Positions 21,844 to 29,944 are shown, numbered from the stretch's first letter. The stretch is DNA of 41,197 nucleotides from Chloroflexota bacterium (GCA_026706455.1 JAPOYS010000034.1:1-41197), one strand, 5' to 3'. Notes: a model not told the origin generated them from the sequence alone. Numbers and translations: made by a program.

Positions 21844-22326
21844 TCACTCTCCGCTCGCTGTCTCCCAGATCAAGGCGAGTTCATCACTTGAGATTTCTCC
21901 GTTGCCATGCGCCAAGATCGTCATATCCGCGATGCGGTCGAGCTTGCTTTCAATTTCGACAATCCTCTGCGTATTGGCGTCTATCTTCGCCTCCAGGCGC
22001 GCAAACTTTTCATCAATCTGGGCGAACCGCTGGTCAATCTGCGCGAACCGCTGGTCAATCTGCGCGAACCGGTGGTCAATCTGGGCAAACCGCTGGTCAA
22101 TCTGGGCAAACCGCTGGTCAATCTGCACGAACCGCTGGTCAATCTGCACGAACCGCGAATCGACTGAATCGAATCTGCCGTCCATTGAGTCAAGTCTGCT
22201 GTTGATGGGTGAAACGATCAGAGCCGCCATTGCGATCATCGCGGCAATGATCGGAATCGTGATCGTTGCAAAAGCAACCCGAGTGGACATGGCGCTGTCA
22301 GAATTGTCGTTCGTTGCCGCTGACAT
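21844..22326 (-). CDS. Membrane-anchored coiled-coil protein with heptad repeats
   Basis: A ~160-residue protein with one N-terminal hydrophobic helix (VAFATITIPIIAAMIAMAAL) followed by eight heptads of the type FAQIDQR, then a charged segment (KFARLEAKIDANTQRIVEIE) and a short acidic tail. The heptads predict a long coiled coil on one side of the membrane. I chose ATG 22326 because GAGG lies 8 nt upstream; the frame stays open to 22488 (GTG) and a longer form of up to 214 residues is possible. It lies between tal-pgi and a displaced copy of the tal-pgi 3' end, so it is probably cargo of an inserted cassette. No catalytic domain is seen; function is unknown. Confidence 0.7.
   Translation of the reverse strand: MSAATNDNSDSAMSTRVAFATITIPIIAAMIAMAALIVSPINSRLDSMDGRFDSVDSRFVQIDQRFVQIDQRFAQIDQRFAQIDHRFAQIDQRFAQIDQRFAQIDEKFARLEAKIDANTQRIVEIESKLDRIADMTILAHGNGEISSDELALIWETASGE
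22010..22160. repeat. 21-bp tandem repeat, about 7 units
   Basis: The unit GAACCGCTGGTCAATCTGCGC recurs with small changes and encodes the F-x-Q-I-D-Q-R heptads of the coiled-coil protein. Near identity between units at the DNA level suggests recent expansion and variable copy number. Confidence 0.85.
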
Positions 22327-22569
22327 GGAAGCAACCTCATGCTCCGCCCGCCGTTTGACGCTGCCCCGCGCCCGGGCGCCGGAATCCGATTCAGTTCCGG
22401 GGATTTCTTCGCCTAAACCTTGCGCGTCCGCTTGAGACATTACTCGTTGGATTTGACCAATACTGTCTTGTTGTCGCATTTCTGTCACTGAAACGCGTCA
22501 ACTCCTATTGTACAATCTTCTGTCGGCAACATCCACATTTCGCGCAAAGCCTCGTGACTTTCAGTCCCC

Positions 22570-25449
22570 TTACAGCCGCCGCGACTCCACGAACTCGATC
22601 GCCTGCAGCAGCGTCTCCAGCCCGACCGTCCGATCACCCGTCAGATGCAGGCGGATCGCGCGCCGTTCGTGATCATGCAGCGCAAGCAAGTCTCCTGCTG
22701 CTTGCGCGGCGAAAAGCGTACCGAAGCTGAAGTCCATACCCGGGATCGCCAAGTCGGGCGCGGCATCAGCGGTCAATTGCCAGAAGATGCCGTTGTCGCC
22801 GCCGCCCTTGTGATATTGCCCGGTGCTGTGCAGATAACGCGGACCGTAGCCGATGGTGACGGCGCGCTTGGTCACATGGCGCAGACGCCGTTGTATATGC
22901 TGGATCAAGCGCTCTTCGTCCCGAGTCGGTGTGAAGTAGATCAGGAAAGCGAAATAGTCGCCGGCGCGCGAACCCGCCATTTGCGCCGCGATCAAGCCCG
23001 CGGCGTCGCTCCCGTCAAAGCCATGCTGAAGGCAGAGCTCGCGCAGCGGCGCCAGCGTGACCTCGTCAGCGTAGACTTCCAGACCGTCTCGCGTCATCAG
23101 CGATGCGGACCGCGGCAGGCTGCCCTTATCGCGGTAGACTTCCAGCAGCGCCTTGGTTGCCTCTTTCGCTTCGGTGACGTTCGGCTCGTCAAAGGGATTC
23201 AGCTCCAGCAGCGCGCCGGCGATGGCGGTCGCGTATTCCCAGCGGAAGAACTCGCCAGCGATGGCGAGCTTGTCCGCCAGGCGGATGGTCACGCGCGGAT
23301 GCCCGGCTTCGCGCAGCGCGCGCACGGACGCGTCCATCGCGGCGACATCGGCGTCATTGTCGACGCGCAGATAAATGAAGAGGCGGTCGCTCACGTAATC
23401 GTGCGGCAAGCCAACCGAGGCGCCCACGACCGGCAGCGCGCCTTTTCCCTCTTTGCCCAGGCTTTCAGCCAGCAGCTGCTCAGCCCAATTGCCGAAGCTG
23501 CGCAGCGACTCCGATGTGTAGATGGTGACCTTGTCGCGCCCTTCTTGCGCCAGCGACCCGATCACCGCGCCCAGCAGCAAACCGGGATGATAAGCCGAGG
23601 GGATGCTCTCGCGATTGGTCGCCAGCATGGTATCGGCGCTCTGCCATAAGCCGTCGAGATCGAGTCCGATAAGCGCGGCCGGGACCATGCCGAAATAACT
23701 GAGCGCGCTGTATCGCCCGCCGATATCGGAGGGATTGATGAAGACATCGCGGACGCCGGCGTCGCGCGCCACCCGCTCCAATCGCGAGCCGGCATCGGTG
23801 ATGATGATGAATTGATCGGCGGCGGCGCCTGTCTTCTCCCAGAAATGGAGGTCAAGCGCCATGGTTTCGATGGTGCCGCCCGACTTGCTGGCGACGATGA
23901 AGAGCGTATTGTCGAGCTCGATCTCGTCCTCGACTTGGCGGATCCGCGCTGGATCAGTGCTGTCGAGCACGATCAATTCGGGAAAGCCCGGCTGTGGACC
24001 GAAGGTATCGGCGAGCACTTCGGGCGCCAATGAGCTGCCGCCCATGCCCAGCAAGACGACATGCTTGAAGCGCTCCCCGCGCATGCTCTCTTGCAGCGCG
24101 TCCAAGCGATCGCGGTCGATGGTCGTTTCGAAATCGAGCCAACCCAGGCGATCGACGATCTTCTTGATGGTGGCCGCCTGCGACTTCCACAAGCTGCCGT
24201 CTTTATTCCAGAGTCGCGGATTGGCGAAGTCGGCGTCCAAGCTTTCGACCGCCTTGTCCACAGCGCCGTGATAAATGCCCAAAGCCAGCTTCGTGCGCTC
24301 GATGATGCCGCTGCGCAAGAGCGTCCGCTTGGCCGCAACTTGCGAGATCAAGGTCTCGAAGCTGTCGATGAAGGCATCGACGCCATCATCCTGCAAGCGG
24401 GCGGTCGCCCCGCCCATGTCAATGCCGACTTCAGCCAGTCGATCGAGCACTTCATCCGGCGGCAAGAATTCGCCTGCCTCCTGCGTGACCGTCTCGGCAG
24501 CGACGCCGTGATCTTTGAATGCGGCCAACGTCGCCGGCGGCAGCGTGTTGACCGTATGCGGTCCGATGAGGTTGTCGACGTAGAGCGTATCGGGGTATGA
24601 CGGGTTCTTGGCGCTGGTGGAAGCCCAGAGCGGGCGCTGCGCCTGCGCCCCCGCCTCGCGCAAAGCCTCAAAGCGCTCGCCCTGAAAGATGCGCTGGAAT
24701 GACCGGTAAGCCATCTTGGCGTTGGCGATTGCCGTCTGGCCCAGCAATACGCGGTTGGCGGCGATGCGCGCGGTGTCCTGCCGCACTTGCGCCGCGCGGA
24801 TATTGTTCTCCAGCATCTGGTCGACCAGGCTGTCAATCCGGCTGAGGAAGAAGCTAGCTACCGAGGCCACGCGCGTCACATCGTCGCCGGCTGCCAACCG
24901 CCGCTCGAGCCCGCGAATGAAGGCCTCGGCCACCCGTTCGTAATTGTTGATGGCGAAGATCAGCGTCACATTGACATTGATGCCGGCGGCAATCGCGTCT
25001 TCAATGGCGGGGAGGCCCTCCGGCGTCGCCGGGATCTTGATCATCAGGTTGGGCCGCCCGACCGTCTCGAACAGGCGCTTGGCTTCGTCGACCGTGCCCT
25101 GCGTATCGCGCGCCAGCAAGGGAGAAACCTCAAGGCTGACGTAGCCGTCGCCGCCGGCGCTGCGCTCGTAAACTGGACGGAATAGGTCGGTCGCGTTTTG
25201 GATGTCCTCAATCGCCAGCGCTTCGTAGATATCCTGCGCTTCCAGATCGAGCATGGTCATGATGGCGTCGTCGTAGGTGTCGGAATCGCCGATGGCTTTC
25301 TGAAAAATGGAGGGGTTGGAGGTGACGCCCAGGACGCCTTCTTCGTCGATGCGGCGCTGTAAATCTCCATTTTCCAAGTCATCGCGATGGATGTAATCGA
25401 GCCAGGCGCTCTGCCCGAATTTCTGTATCTCCAGCAAGGGATTGCTCAT
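22570..25449 (-). CDS. tal-pgi: Bifunctional transaldolase / glucose-6-phosphate isomerase
   Basis: A 959-residue fusion joining the pentose phosphate pathway to glycolysis. The transaldolase domain fills about residues 1-360: GVTSNPSIF at 41-49 and the Schiff-base lysine Lys138 in LMIKIPATPEG. The isomerase domain follows from about 400: VVLLGMGGSSLAPEV, then the sugar-phosphate loop ASKSGGTIET, then GGRYSALSYFG, and the late GIFWQLTADAAPDLAIPG. Both domains appear intact. ATG 25449 (MSNPLLEIQKFG) follows GGGAGA; 16 upstream codons lack similarity. Such fusions occur in Chloroflexota and some other phyla. The final codon differs from the displaced copy of this gene end at 21712-21811, so the terminus seems to have been replaced when the downstream cassette arrived. 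Confidence 0.95.
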   Translation of the reverse strand: MSNPLLEIQKFGQSAWLDYIHRDDLENGDLQRRIDEEGVLGVTSNPSIFQKAIGDSDTYDDAIMTMLDLEAQDIYEALAIEDIQNATDLFRPVYERSAGGDGYVSLEVSPLLARDTQGTVDEAKRLFETVGRPNLMIKIPATPEGLPAIEDAIAAGINVNVTLIFAINNYERVAEAFIRGLERRLAAGDDVTRVASVASFFLSRIDSLVDQMLENNIRAAQVRQDTARIAANRVLLGQTAIANAKMAYRSFQRIFQGERFEALREAGAQAQRPLWASTSAKNPSYPDTLYVDNLIGPHTVNTLPPATLAAFKDHGVAAETVTQEAGEFLPPDEVLDRLAEVGIDMGGATARLQDDGVDAFIDSFETLISQVAAKRTLLRSGIIERTKLALGIYHGAVDKAVESLDADFANPRLWNKDGSLWKSQAATIKKIVDRLGWLDFETTIDRDRLDALQESMRGERFKHVVLLGMGGSSLAPEVLADTFGPQPGFPELIVLDSTDPARIRQVEDEIELDNTLFIVASKSGGTIETMALDLHFWEKTGAAADQFIIITDAGSRLERVARDAGVRDVFINPSDIGGRYSALSYFGMVPAALIGLDLDGLWQSADTMLATNRESIPSAYHPGLLLGAVIGSLAQEGRDKVTIYTSESLRSFGNWAEQLLAESLGKEGKGALPVVGASVGLPHDYVSDRLFIYLRVDNDADVAAMDASVRALREAGHPRVTIRLADKLAIAGEFFRWEYATAIAGALLELNPFDEPNVTEAKEATKALLEVYRDKGSLPRSASLMTRDGLEVYADEVTLAPLRELCLQHGFDGSDAAGLIAAQMAGSRAGDYFAFLIYFTPTRDEERLIQHIQRRLRHVTKRAVTIGYGPRYLHSTGQYHKGGGDNGIFWQLTADAAPDLAIPGMDFSFGTLFAAQAAGDLLALHDHERRAIRLHLTGDRTVGLETLLQAIEFVESRRL

Positions 25450-25717
25450 CAGGGTCTCCCGATATTGCTCACTTCGTCCACAATTACATTTTACCAAAGG
25501 ATCTCATCACCACAGAGGCGCAGCCGGCGCGGAGAGAACGAGTTCTAGCGCACAGCTTTCCTTTAGCGCCATGTCGGCAAAGTCGAAAGATACTGGTTTT
25601 CAACTTCTCCGAAATCGACAATCGACCTAATCCAGATGTATCCGGTCTCGTTGTTCCTTGCTATGGTAAATTACAAAGGTTAAAGCTCAGGTTAGCCATT
25701 GCTCTCGCAGAGAAGTC

Positions 25718-25894
25718 GTGGACCTATACCGGTTGCACGACTTTGAAATCGTGAATCGTTCCAGCCACGATATGGCGGAGCACAGCAGATATCCTCAAAA
25801 CTTTCCTATTCCTAGGCATAAGATGCTGTCTCCGGGCGTAGTACGCGAGGCAATCAAACATATTGAAGAATATCGAAAAAGCTGTTACTATTAG
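25718..25894 (+). CDS. HicA-like toxin, short or degenerate
   Basis: The frame ending at TAG 25894 reads DFEIVNRSSHDMAEH, then YPQNFPIPRHKMLSPGVVREAIKHI, which matches the HicA pattern of a G-F-x-hydrophobic strand, S-H, then PRHK-x-L-x-P-G-x-[VL]-R-x-I. The usual glycine before the active-site SH is serine here. In-frame residues before the GTG at 25718 (CSRREVV) still look like HicA, but no good start codon or ribosome binding site is visible there, and a TAA lies shortly upstream. The 5' end may therefore be damaged. HicA toxins are mRNA interferases with a double-stranded-RNA-binding fold. The gene lies 23 bp before the HicB-like gene, in the normal toxin-antitoxin order. Confidence 0.5.
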   Translation: MDLYRLHDFEIVNRSSHDMAEHSRYPQNFPIPRHKMLSPGVVREAIKHIEEYRKSCYY

Positions 25895-25917
25895 AATTGA
25901 CCGACGCGAGGCCGAAC

Positions 25918-26304
25918 ATGACTGACAAGTTACTATACCGGGCGCAGCGACTGGCAGAGCGACCGTATCATATCGAGATTAAATGCGAACCGGGCGAACT
26001 CCCGCCGGAAGTTCCAAAATATACCGCCTACGTCAAGGAGATCCCTTACTGTGTGGCACAGGGGTTTACTGAAGAGGAAGCGCGCCAAGAAATGGATTCA
26101 GTCCTGGTGGACTATATCTTATCGCTACTGGACCGTAACTTGCCAGTACCTAAGCCTGAAATCGAGTACAACGGCAATGAATCAGATTATGGGGTATATT
26201 GGCTAGGCGAGGATTGCTTTGTCCATGCGCACAAATCCTTTTTTGAACAGCGCGGTTCACCGAGCAACTCCCTTCGAGCCTTCGTATACGCGCACTCAGC
26301 ATAG
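25918..26304 (+). CDS. HicB-like antitoxin
   Basis: A 128-residue protein opening MTDKLLYRAQRLAERPYHIE. The core YTAYVKEIPYCVAQGFTEEEARQEMDSVLVDYI is the partially degraded RNase-H-like HicB fold, with the usual P-x-C-x-A-x-G-x-T-x-x-E-A signature. The C-terminal ~55 residues lack a recognisable ribbon-helix-helix or Cro-type domain, so DNA binding is doubtful. ATG 25918 follows GAGG by 5 nt; a TTG at 25897 would add seven residues. Together with the HicA-like ORF it makes a type II toxin-antitoxin locus, possibly decayed on the toxin side. Confidence 0.7.
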   Translation: MTDKLLYRAQRLAERPYHIEIKCEPGELPPEVPKYTAYVKEIPYCVAQGFTEEEARQEMDSVLVDYILSLLDRNLPVPKPEIEYNGNESDYGVYWLGEDCFVHAHKSFFEQRGSPSNSLRAFVYAHSA

Positions 26305-26514
26305 TCTTCGTAAAGCCTACTGTTCCTCCCCGGTTCTGACTACTTGGCCGCTTTGAACGGCGCGTAGCGCGTTTTGATGTAGTGAACTAGTGATTTGACG
26401 AGCCGCGATGGTATTCGGCCAGATCTGATTGCGGTTATTGCTCGTGCGCTCACAATCCATTAGAGGGTCGGTACAAACACCGTGTTTCTGCGGACAGCCG
26501 TATAATTCGATTTG
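26305..26514. other. Spacer with a possible gene 3'-end fragment
   Basis: No complete gene is seen. On the minus strand 26340-26459 is open and ends in a basic, gene-like C-terminus (GRIPSRLVKSLVHYIKTRY then APFKAAK and TAG at 26340-26342) with no start codon. It may be another stranded gene 3' end, like the two fragments that follow at 26515-26721, but the family is not recognised. Confidence 0.25.
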
Positions 26515-26610
26515 CTACGCCGCCCGCCTCTTCATGCGCCAGATCAATCCCGGCGCCAGCAATGCCGCGACCGACAGGTAGACCAGAGTCAAAAGTCCGC
26601 TGCTGGTTCA
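26515..26610 (-). pseudogene. 3'-end fragment of an ABC-2 type permease paralogue
   Basis: The minus strand reads SSGLLTLVYLSVAALLAPGL then IWRMKRRAA and TAG. It aligns without gaps to the end of the permease gene at 26725-28116 (LLTLVYLSVTALLVLVSIRRMERQAG) with about three quarters of bases identical over 84 positions. Nothing upstream of this segment is retained. It is an older, diverged copy of the same kind of gene 3' end. Confidence 0.65.
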
Positions 26611-26633
26611 CGCATCACGGGCGGCGTCGGCTC

Positions 26634-26721
26634 AGCCCTTGAGCGAGCCGCTCAGCAAGCCGCTGATGATGAAGCGCTGGAAGACGAGGGCGAAGCAGAT
26701 CGTTGGATGCGTCGCCAGTGG
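26634..26721 (-). pseudogene. 3'-end fragment of a carbohydrate ABC permease (MalG-like)
   Basis: Directly after the ABC-2 permease stop codon the same frame continues as ICFALVFQRFIISGLLSG then SLKG and TGA at 26634. This is the characteristic C-terminus of MalG-type sugar permeases (F-x-x-Q-R-x-F-I-x-G-L-x-x-G-x-x-K-G). Only about 28 codons are present. A sugar importer operon begins 12 kb away at 38709, and its MalG-type gene would lie beyond the window. Confidence 0.65.
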
Positions 26722-26724
26722 CGC

Positions 26725-28116
26725 CTACCCCGCCTGGCGCTCCATCCGCCGAATCGAGACCAGCACCAGCAGCGCCGTGACCGACAGATAAACCAGCGTC
26801 AGCAGCACCCAGGGCGATAGAATCGGAATGGACGACCCGTTGCTCGAAAGTGTGACGCGCATCGTGACGAGCTGCTGATGATCGATCAGCATTTGCTGCG
26901 AGCGCAGCGTCGCCATGATCGGGTTGAGGCTGGTGGCGATCATATCCAAGTAGATGAAAGCCGCTTCGACCGCAGGATTGTCGCTGACCTTGGCGGCGAT
27001 GTTGTTGACGACATTGCCGTAGGCGTTCTGGAACAGGATCAGCGCCGCCACTGGCAGCCCAACGGTGATGCCGATAGCGACGGTGTAGGAGCGGATGGTG
27101 GCCGCTAGGGTGCGTTCGGTGATGGATGAAAAAAACATGCCAAAGGCGCCCAGCGCTATCGCCGAAACCAGCAGCACCAATAGAGCCAGCATCAACTCCG
27201 CTTCACTGACGCCGCCGAAAAGGAAGGCGATGCTCTGCATGGGAATGGCGGAAAGCAGCAGCAGCATGATGTAGCCCAGCGCCGACTGCATCTTGCCGAC
27301 TACGAAAGTCGCCTTGGTGATCAGCGTCGTCTGCAGCAGATCGTAGGTCTTGCGTTCGCGCTCGGTCGTGATGGCGCCGGCGGTCAAAGCCGGCACGATA
27401 AATATGATTAGCATCAGTTCGATGAAGAGCACGCCGATGAAGAGCTCTCGACCCAGATCGCCGGTCACGACTACGCCGCCGGTCGGCACGCGCAACAGAT
27501 AGAGCAAGATCGTAAAGAAGCTCATCAGCGTGAGGAATACGGTGATGATAGCGAAGCCGCGCACGCCGCGCATCCGCCCGCGCAACTCCTTCACCATCAC
27601 CGGATTGAGCCGGAAGGCGCGCAAATCGCCGATTGTCATCAAGCCTACGGTCAGTAAGGGCGCGATCGCCAAAATCCCGGCAGTGAAACCGAAGACGAGC
27701 AGCGCCGCCAGATTGGCCGCGGTCAGCAGCCAGGCGGTGAAGACGGTCCACAGTTCCTGCGCCATGATGACCGCCGCAAGCACAAGCAGAATCGCCGCGT
27801 TCGCCAGGATGCCGGCGATGATCAACAAGGCGGCTGTATCGGCGTCGATGATGAAGCGGCTTAGCGCCGCCTCATGCAAGGCGAGGAATAGCGCCTTGTC
27901 TTGGTTGGCGGCGTGGATGGCGATGCCGATTGCGATGAGCGCCGCGACCAGGTTGAGGAGCGCGCCCCAGAGCATGATCAGGGAGCTGCGCCGCAGCAGC
28001 CGCTCGCGTGGCGGCATGAGCTCGGGCGGGATGCGGTCCCAGGCGACGCCCTCGGGCACGTTATCGCCAAAGAGATTGCCGATGAGCCGGTGGAGTTTTT
28101 TCAGAGTTTCGAGCAT
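26725..28116 (-). CDS. ABC-2 type transporter permease
   Basis: A 463-residue polytopic membrane protein with about ten hydrophobic segments, beginning near residue 45 (SSLIMLWGALLNLVAALIAI). The cytoplasmic TERERKTYDLLQTT segment after the helix ending in PALTAGAI is the hallmark of ABC-2 permeases of the gliding/natA-like export type. The N-terminal 40 residues are soluble and include DRIPPELMPPRERLLRRS. No ATP-binding subunit gene is adjacent, so the partner must be encoded elsewhere. The cargo is unknown. Its 3' end is followed by fragments of two other transporter gene ends. Confidence 0.87.
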   Translation of the reverse strand: MLETLKKLHRLIGNLFGDNVPEGVAWDRIPPELMPPRERLLRRSSLIMLWGALLNLVAALIAIGIAIHAANQDKALFLALHEAALSRFIIDADTAALLIIAGILANAAILLVLAAVIMAQELWTVFTAWLLTAANLAALLVFGFTAGILAIAPLLTVGLMTIGDLRAFRLNPVMVKELRGRMRGVRGFAIITVFLTLMSFFTILLYLLRVPTGGVVVTGDLGRELFIGVLFIELMLIIFIVPALTAGAITTERERKTYDLLQTTLITKATFVVGKMQSALGYIMLLLLSAIPMQSIAFLFGGVSEAELMLALLVLLVSAIALGAFGMFFSSITERTLAATIRSYTVAIGITVGLPVAALILFQNAYGNVVNNIAAKVSDNPAVEAAFIYLDMIATSLNPIMATLRSQQMLIDHQQLVTMRVTLSSNGSSIPILSPWVLLTLVYLSVTALLVLVSIRRMERQAG

Positions 28117-28144
28117 GGGTCAATCAGGCAGCTGTTTGACTTGG

Positions 28145-28558
28145 TCAGTTCTGTGCGCGCCACACTTCAAACATATTCTGCGAACGATAGATGCAAACGT
28201 TGAATTCCATGAAGAAATTCATTTGGCCAAAGAGAATTGGAACATCATCCGTCTTGGCTCAAGCAAACATAAGCGGAATATCATTGGCTCCGTCAATCTC
28301 CGGAAAATTCCCTAATACCGAAATGCCACGCGACTCAACATTGGAAAGCCCGCCGGCGAGCCGACCAAGGGACCTCTGTCGATTCCAGTCGAATCCCAAT
28401 GAACGCCCGATCGAAACGGGCAGCAGATTTGTCGCCGACCCAGAGTCAACTATTCCGCTAAGTTGGACAACGTCATCTTCACCAGAAGCAATAAGCGACA
28501 AGCGTGGCATCAAGCTGCCAGGCAGCGCCGCTAGACCTGAATACGCGATTCGCGACAT
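28145..28558 (-). pseudogene. Retropepsin-like aspartic protease with an in-frame TGA
   Basis: ATG 28558 opens a clan AA aspartic protease: GIVDSGSATNLLP holds the catalytic Asp38-Ser-Gly. The frame stops at TGA (28259-28261, codon 100) after DIPLMFA, but continues beyond as AKTDDVPILFGQMNFFMEFN, which is the expected second conserved strand (hydrophobic-LG..FF) of the fold, and ends at TGA 28145. A full-length product would be 137 residues. Trp (TGG to TGA) is a likely ancestral codon. The start overlaps the stop of the small upstream gene as TAATG. It is either a pseudogene with one nonsense change or a readthrough product; the shorter 99-residue form lacks part of the fold. Confidence 0.65.
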
Positions 28559-28761
28559 TATTCGCCTTCTGGCGAAATCTTCACTTTTTGTTCCTCAAGC
28601 ATTTCTAGCAGTATCTGCGCCGCTTCATAATTATAGCGAAGGCCAGTTACCTCCGGAGCGATTTCCTTCAACGCGGGATCCTTAAGCAGCAACCAGAATA
28701 GCTCCTGCTTATCGCCATCCTCCAGCGCCATGACATCTGTAATCAGTTTCTGTGGCAGCAT
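28558..28761 (-). CDS. Small acidic protein coupled to the retropepsin gene
   Basis: A 67-residue protein opening MLPQKLITDVMALEDGDKQE and ending EEQKVKISPEGE. It is helical and acidic with no membrane segment. I chose ATG 28761 because AAGGA lies 9 nt upstream; longer in-frame starts at 28770 and 28824 exist. Its TAA overlaps the retropepsin ATG (TAATG), so the two are translationally coupled. A partner or substrate role for the protease is possible, but the family is not recognised. Confidence 0.6.
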   Translation of the reverse strand: MLPQKLITDVMALEDGDKQELFWLLLKDPALKEIAPEVTGLRYNYEAAQILLEMLEEQKVKISPEGE

Positions 28762-28848
28762 CTTGCGCATCCTTTCGCCCGCAACCGACGGAACAAGTAT
28801 ACCCGACGAGTGACCAATCATCATGCCTACTTTGCTAATGGGCGCGCG

Positions 28849-29940
28849 CTAGAGCAGCATCTCCCGCCGCCGGGCCAGCTCTTCGATCACCAGCCGATCG
28901 GCTTTGCCGAAGCTGTAATCGGCCAACTGCGCCTCCGTGACCCAAGCCCAGTCTTTCACGCCGAGCGCTTGCGGCTCGCGATGCGGCGGCAGCGCGCCAA
29001 GATAACGACAGTCAAATGCGTGCAGCGTGATCTTGAAATGGGTAAAGGCGTGATCGACGACTGCGAAGAGCGCGCCCACCTTAACATCAATCGCCAGCTC
29101 CTCGCGCAGCTCGCGCTTGAGACAGTCGACCAGGCGCTCGCATTGCTCGACTTTGCCGCCGGGGAACTCCCACAAGCCGCCCAGCAGACCATCCAGCGGG
29201 CGCTGCGCGATCAACAGACTTCCGCGCGCGTCTCGGATCAAGCCGGCGGTCACATCATAGTGGGGCGTCGGCGCAGGCTTGGTTCGCAGAGGGCGCAGCG
29301 CTTGCCTGCCGGCGGCAAAGGCGCGGCAATGGGCGCTGATCGGGCAGGCAGGGCAGAGCGGATTCTGCGGCCTGCAAACCTGCTGCCCCAGCTCCATCAG
29401 CGCTTGATTGTAATCGCCGACGTCGGACGCTGGCAACCAAGCCTCCGCCTGCGCCCACAGCCGATTGCGCGTGCTGGATGCCGCGATGTCCTCTTCGAGG
29501 TCCAGCAGGCGCGCGAACACGCGGATCACATTGCCATCGAGCGCGGGCGCGGCGCGTCCAAAGGCGATGCTGGCGATGGCGCCGGCGGTGTAGCGTCCAA
29601 CGCCGGGCAGCTTGAGCAGGTCTTCAGGGGCGGCAGGCAAGGCGCCGCCGTACTCGCTGACGATGATGCGGGCCGCCCGCTGCAGATTTTGCGCGCGGCT
29701 GTAATAACCCAAGCCCTCCCACAGCTTCAGCACATCATCCAGGGGCGCGGCCGCCAGTGCTTCAACGGTGGGGTAAGCCTGAACGAAACGCGTGAAATAG
29801 GGGATGACCGTCTCGACCCGCGTTTGCTGCAGCATGATTTCGGACAACCAGACTTGGTAGGGATCGGCATCGCGCCAGGGCAAATCGGCGCGCTGCTCTC
29901 GATACCAAGACAGCAGTTCATTTACGAAGGGAGCGGCCAT
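28849..29940 (-). CDS. mutY: A/G-specific adenine DNA glycosylase
   Basis: A 363-residue MutY. It removes adenine mispaired with 8-oxoguanine in base excision repair. Catalytic Glu34 is in LSEIMLQQTRV, the helix-hairpin-helix is LPGVGRYTAGAI (111-122), and Asp135 is in ALDGNVIRVF. The four cysteines of the iron-sulfur cluster are Cys189, Cys196, Cys199 and Cys205. The C-terminal MutT-like domain keeps the Nudix box GGKVEQCERLVDCLKRELREE. Length is normal for the family. ATG 29940 lies 4 bp after the stop of the TPR-type gene upstream, which suggests coupled translation. Confidence 0.96.
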   Translation of the reverse strand: MAAPFVNELLSWYREQRADLPWRDADPYQVWLSEIMLQQTRVETVIPYFTRFVQAYPTVEALAAAPLDDVLKLWEGLGYYSRAQNLQRAARIIVSEYGGALPAAPEDLLKLPGVGRYTAGAIASIAFGRAAPALDGNVIRVFARLLDLEEDIAASSTRNRLWAQAEAWLPASDVGDYNQALMELGQQVCRPQNPLCPACPISAHCRAFAAGRQALRPLRTKPAPTPHYDVTAGLIRDARGSLLIAQRPLDGLLGGLWEFPGGKVEQCERLVDCLKRELREELAIDVKVGALFAVVDHAFTHFKITLHAFDCRYLGALPPHREPQALGVKDWAWVTEAQLADYSFGKADRLVIEELARRREMLL

Positions 29941-29944
29941 CGCG

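Noticed and set aside
22010..22160. Possible CRISPR array
   Set aside because: The 21-bp units are adjacent with no spacers and encode heptads of a coiled-coil protein.
22645..23649. 334-codon plus-strand frame opposite tal-pgi
   Set aside because: Lies fully within the isomerase domain and has no recognisable motif.
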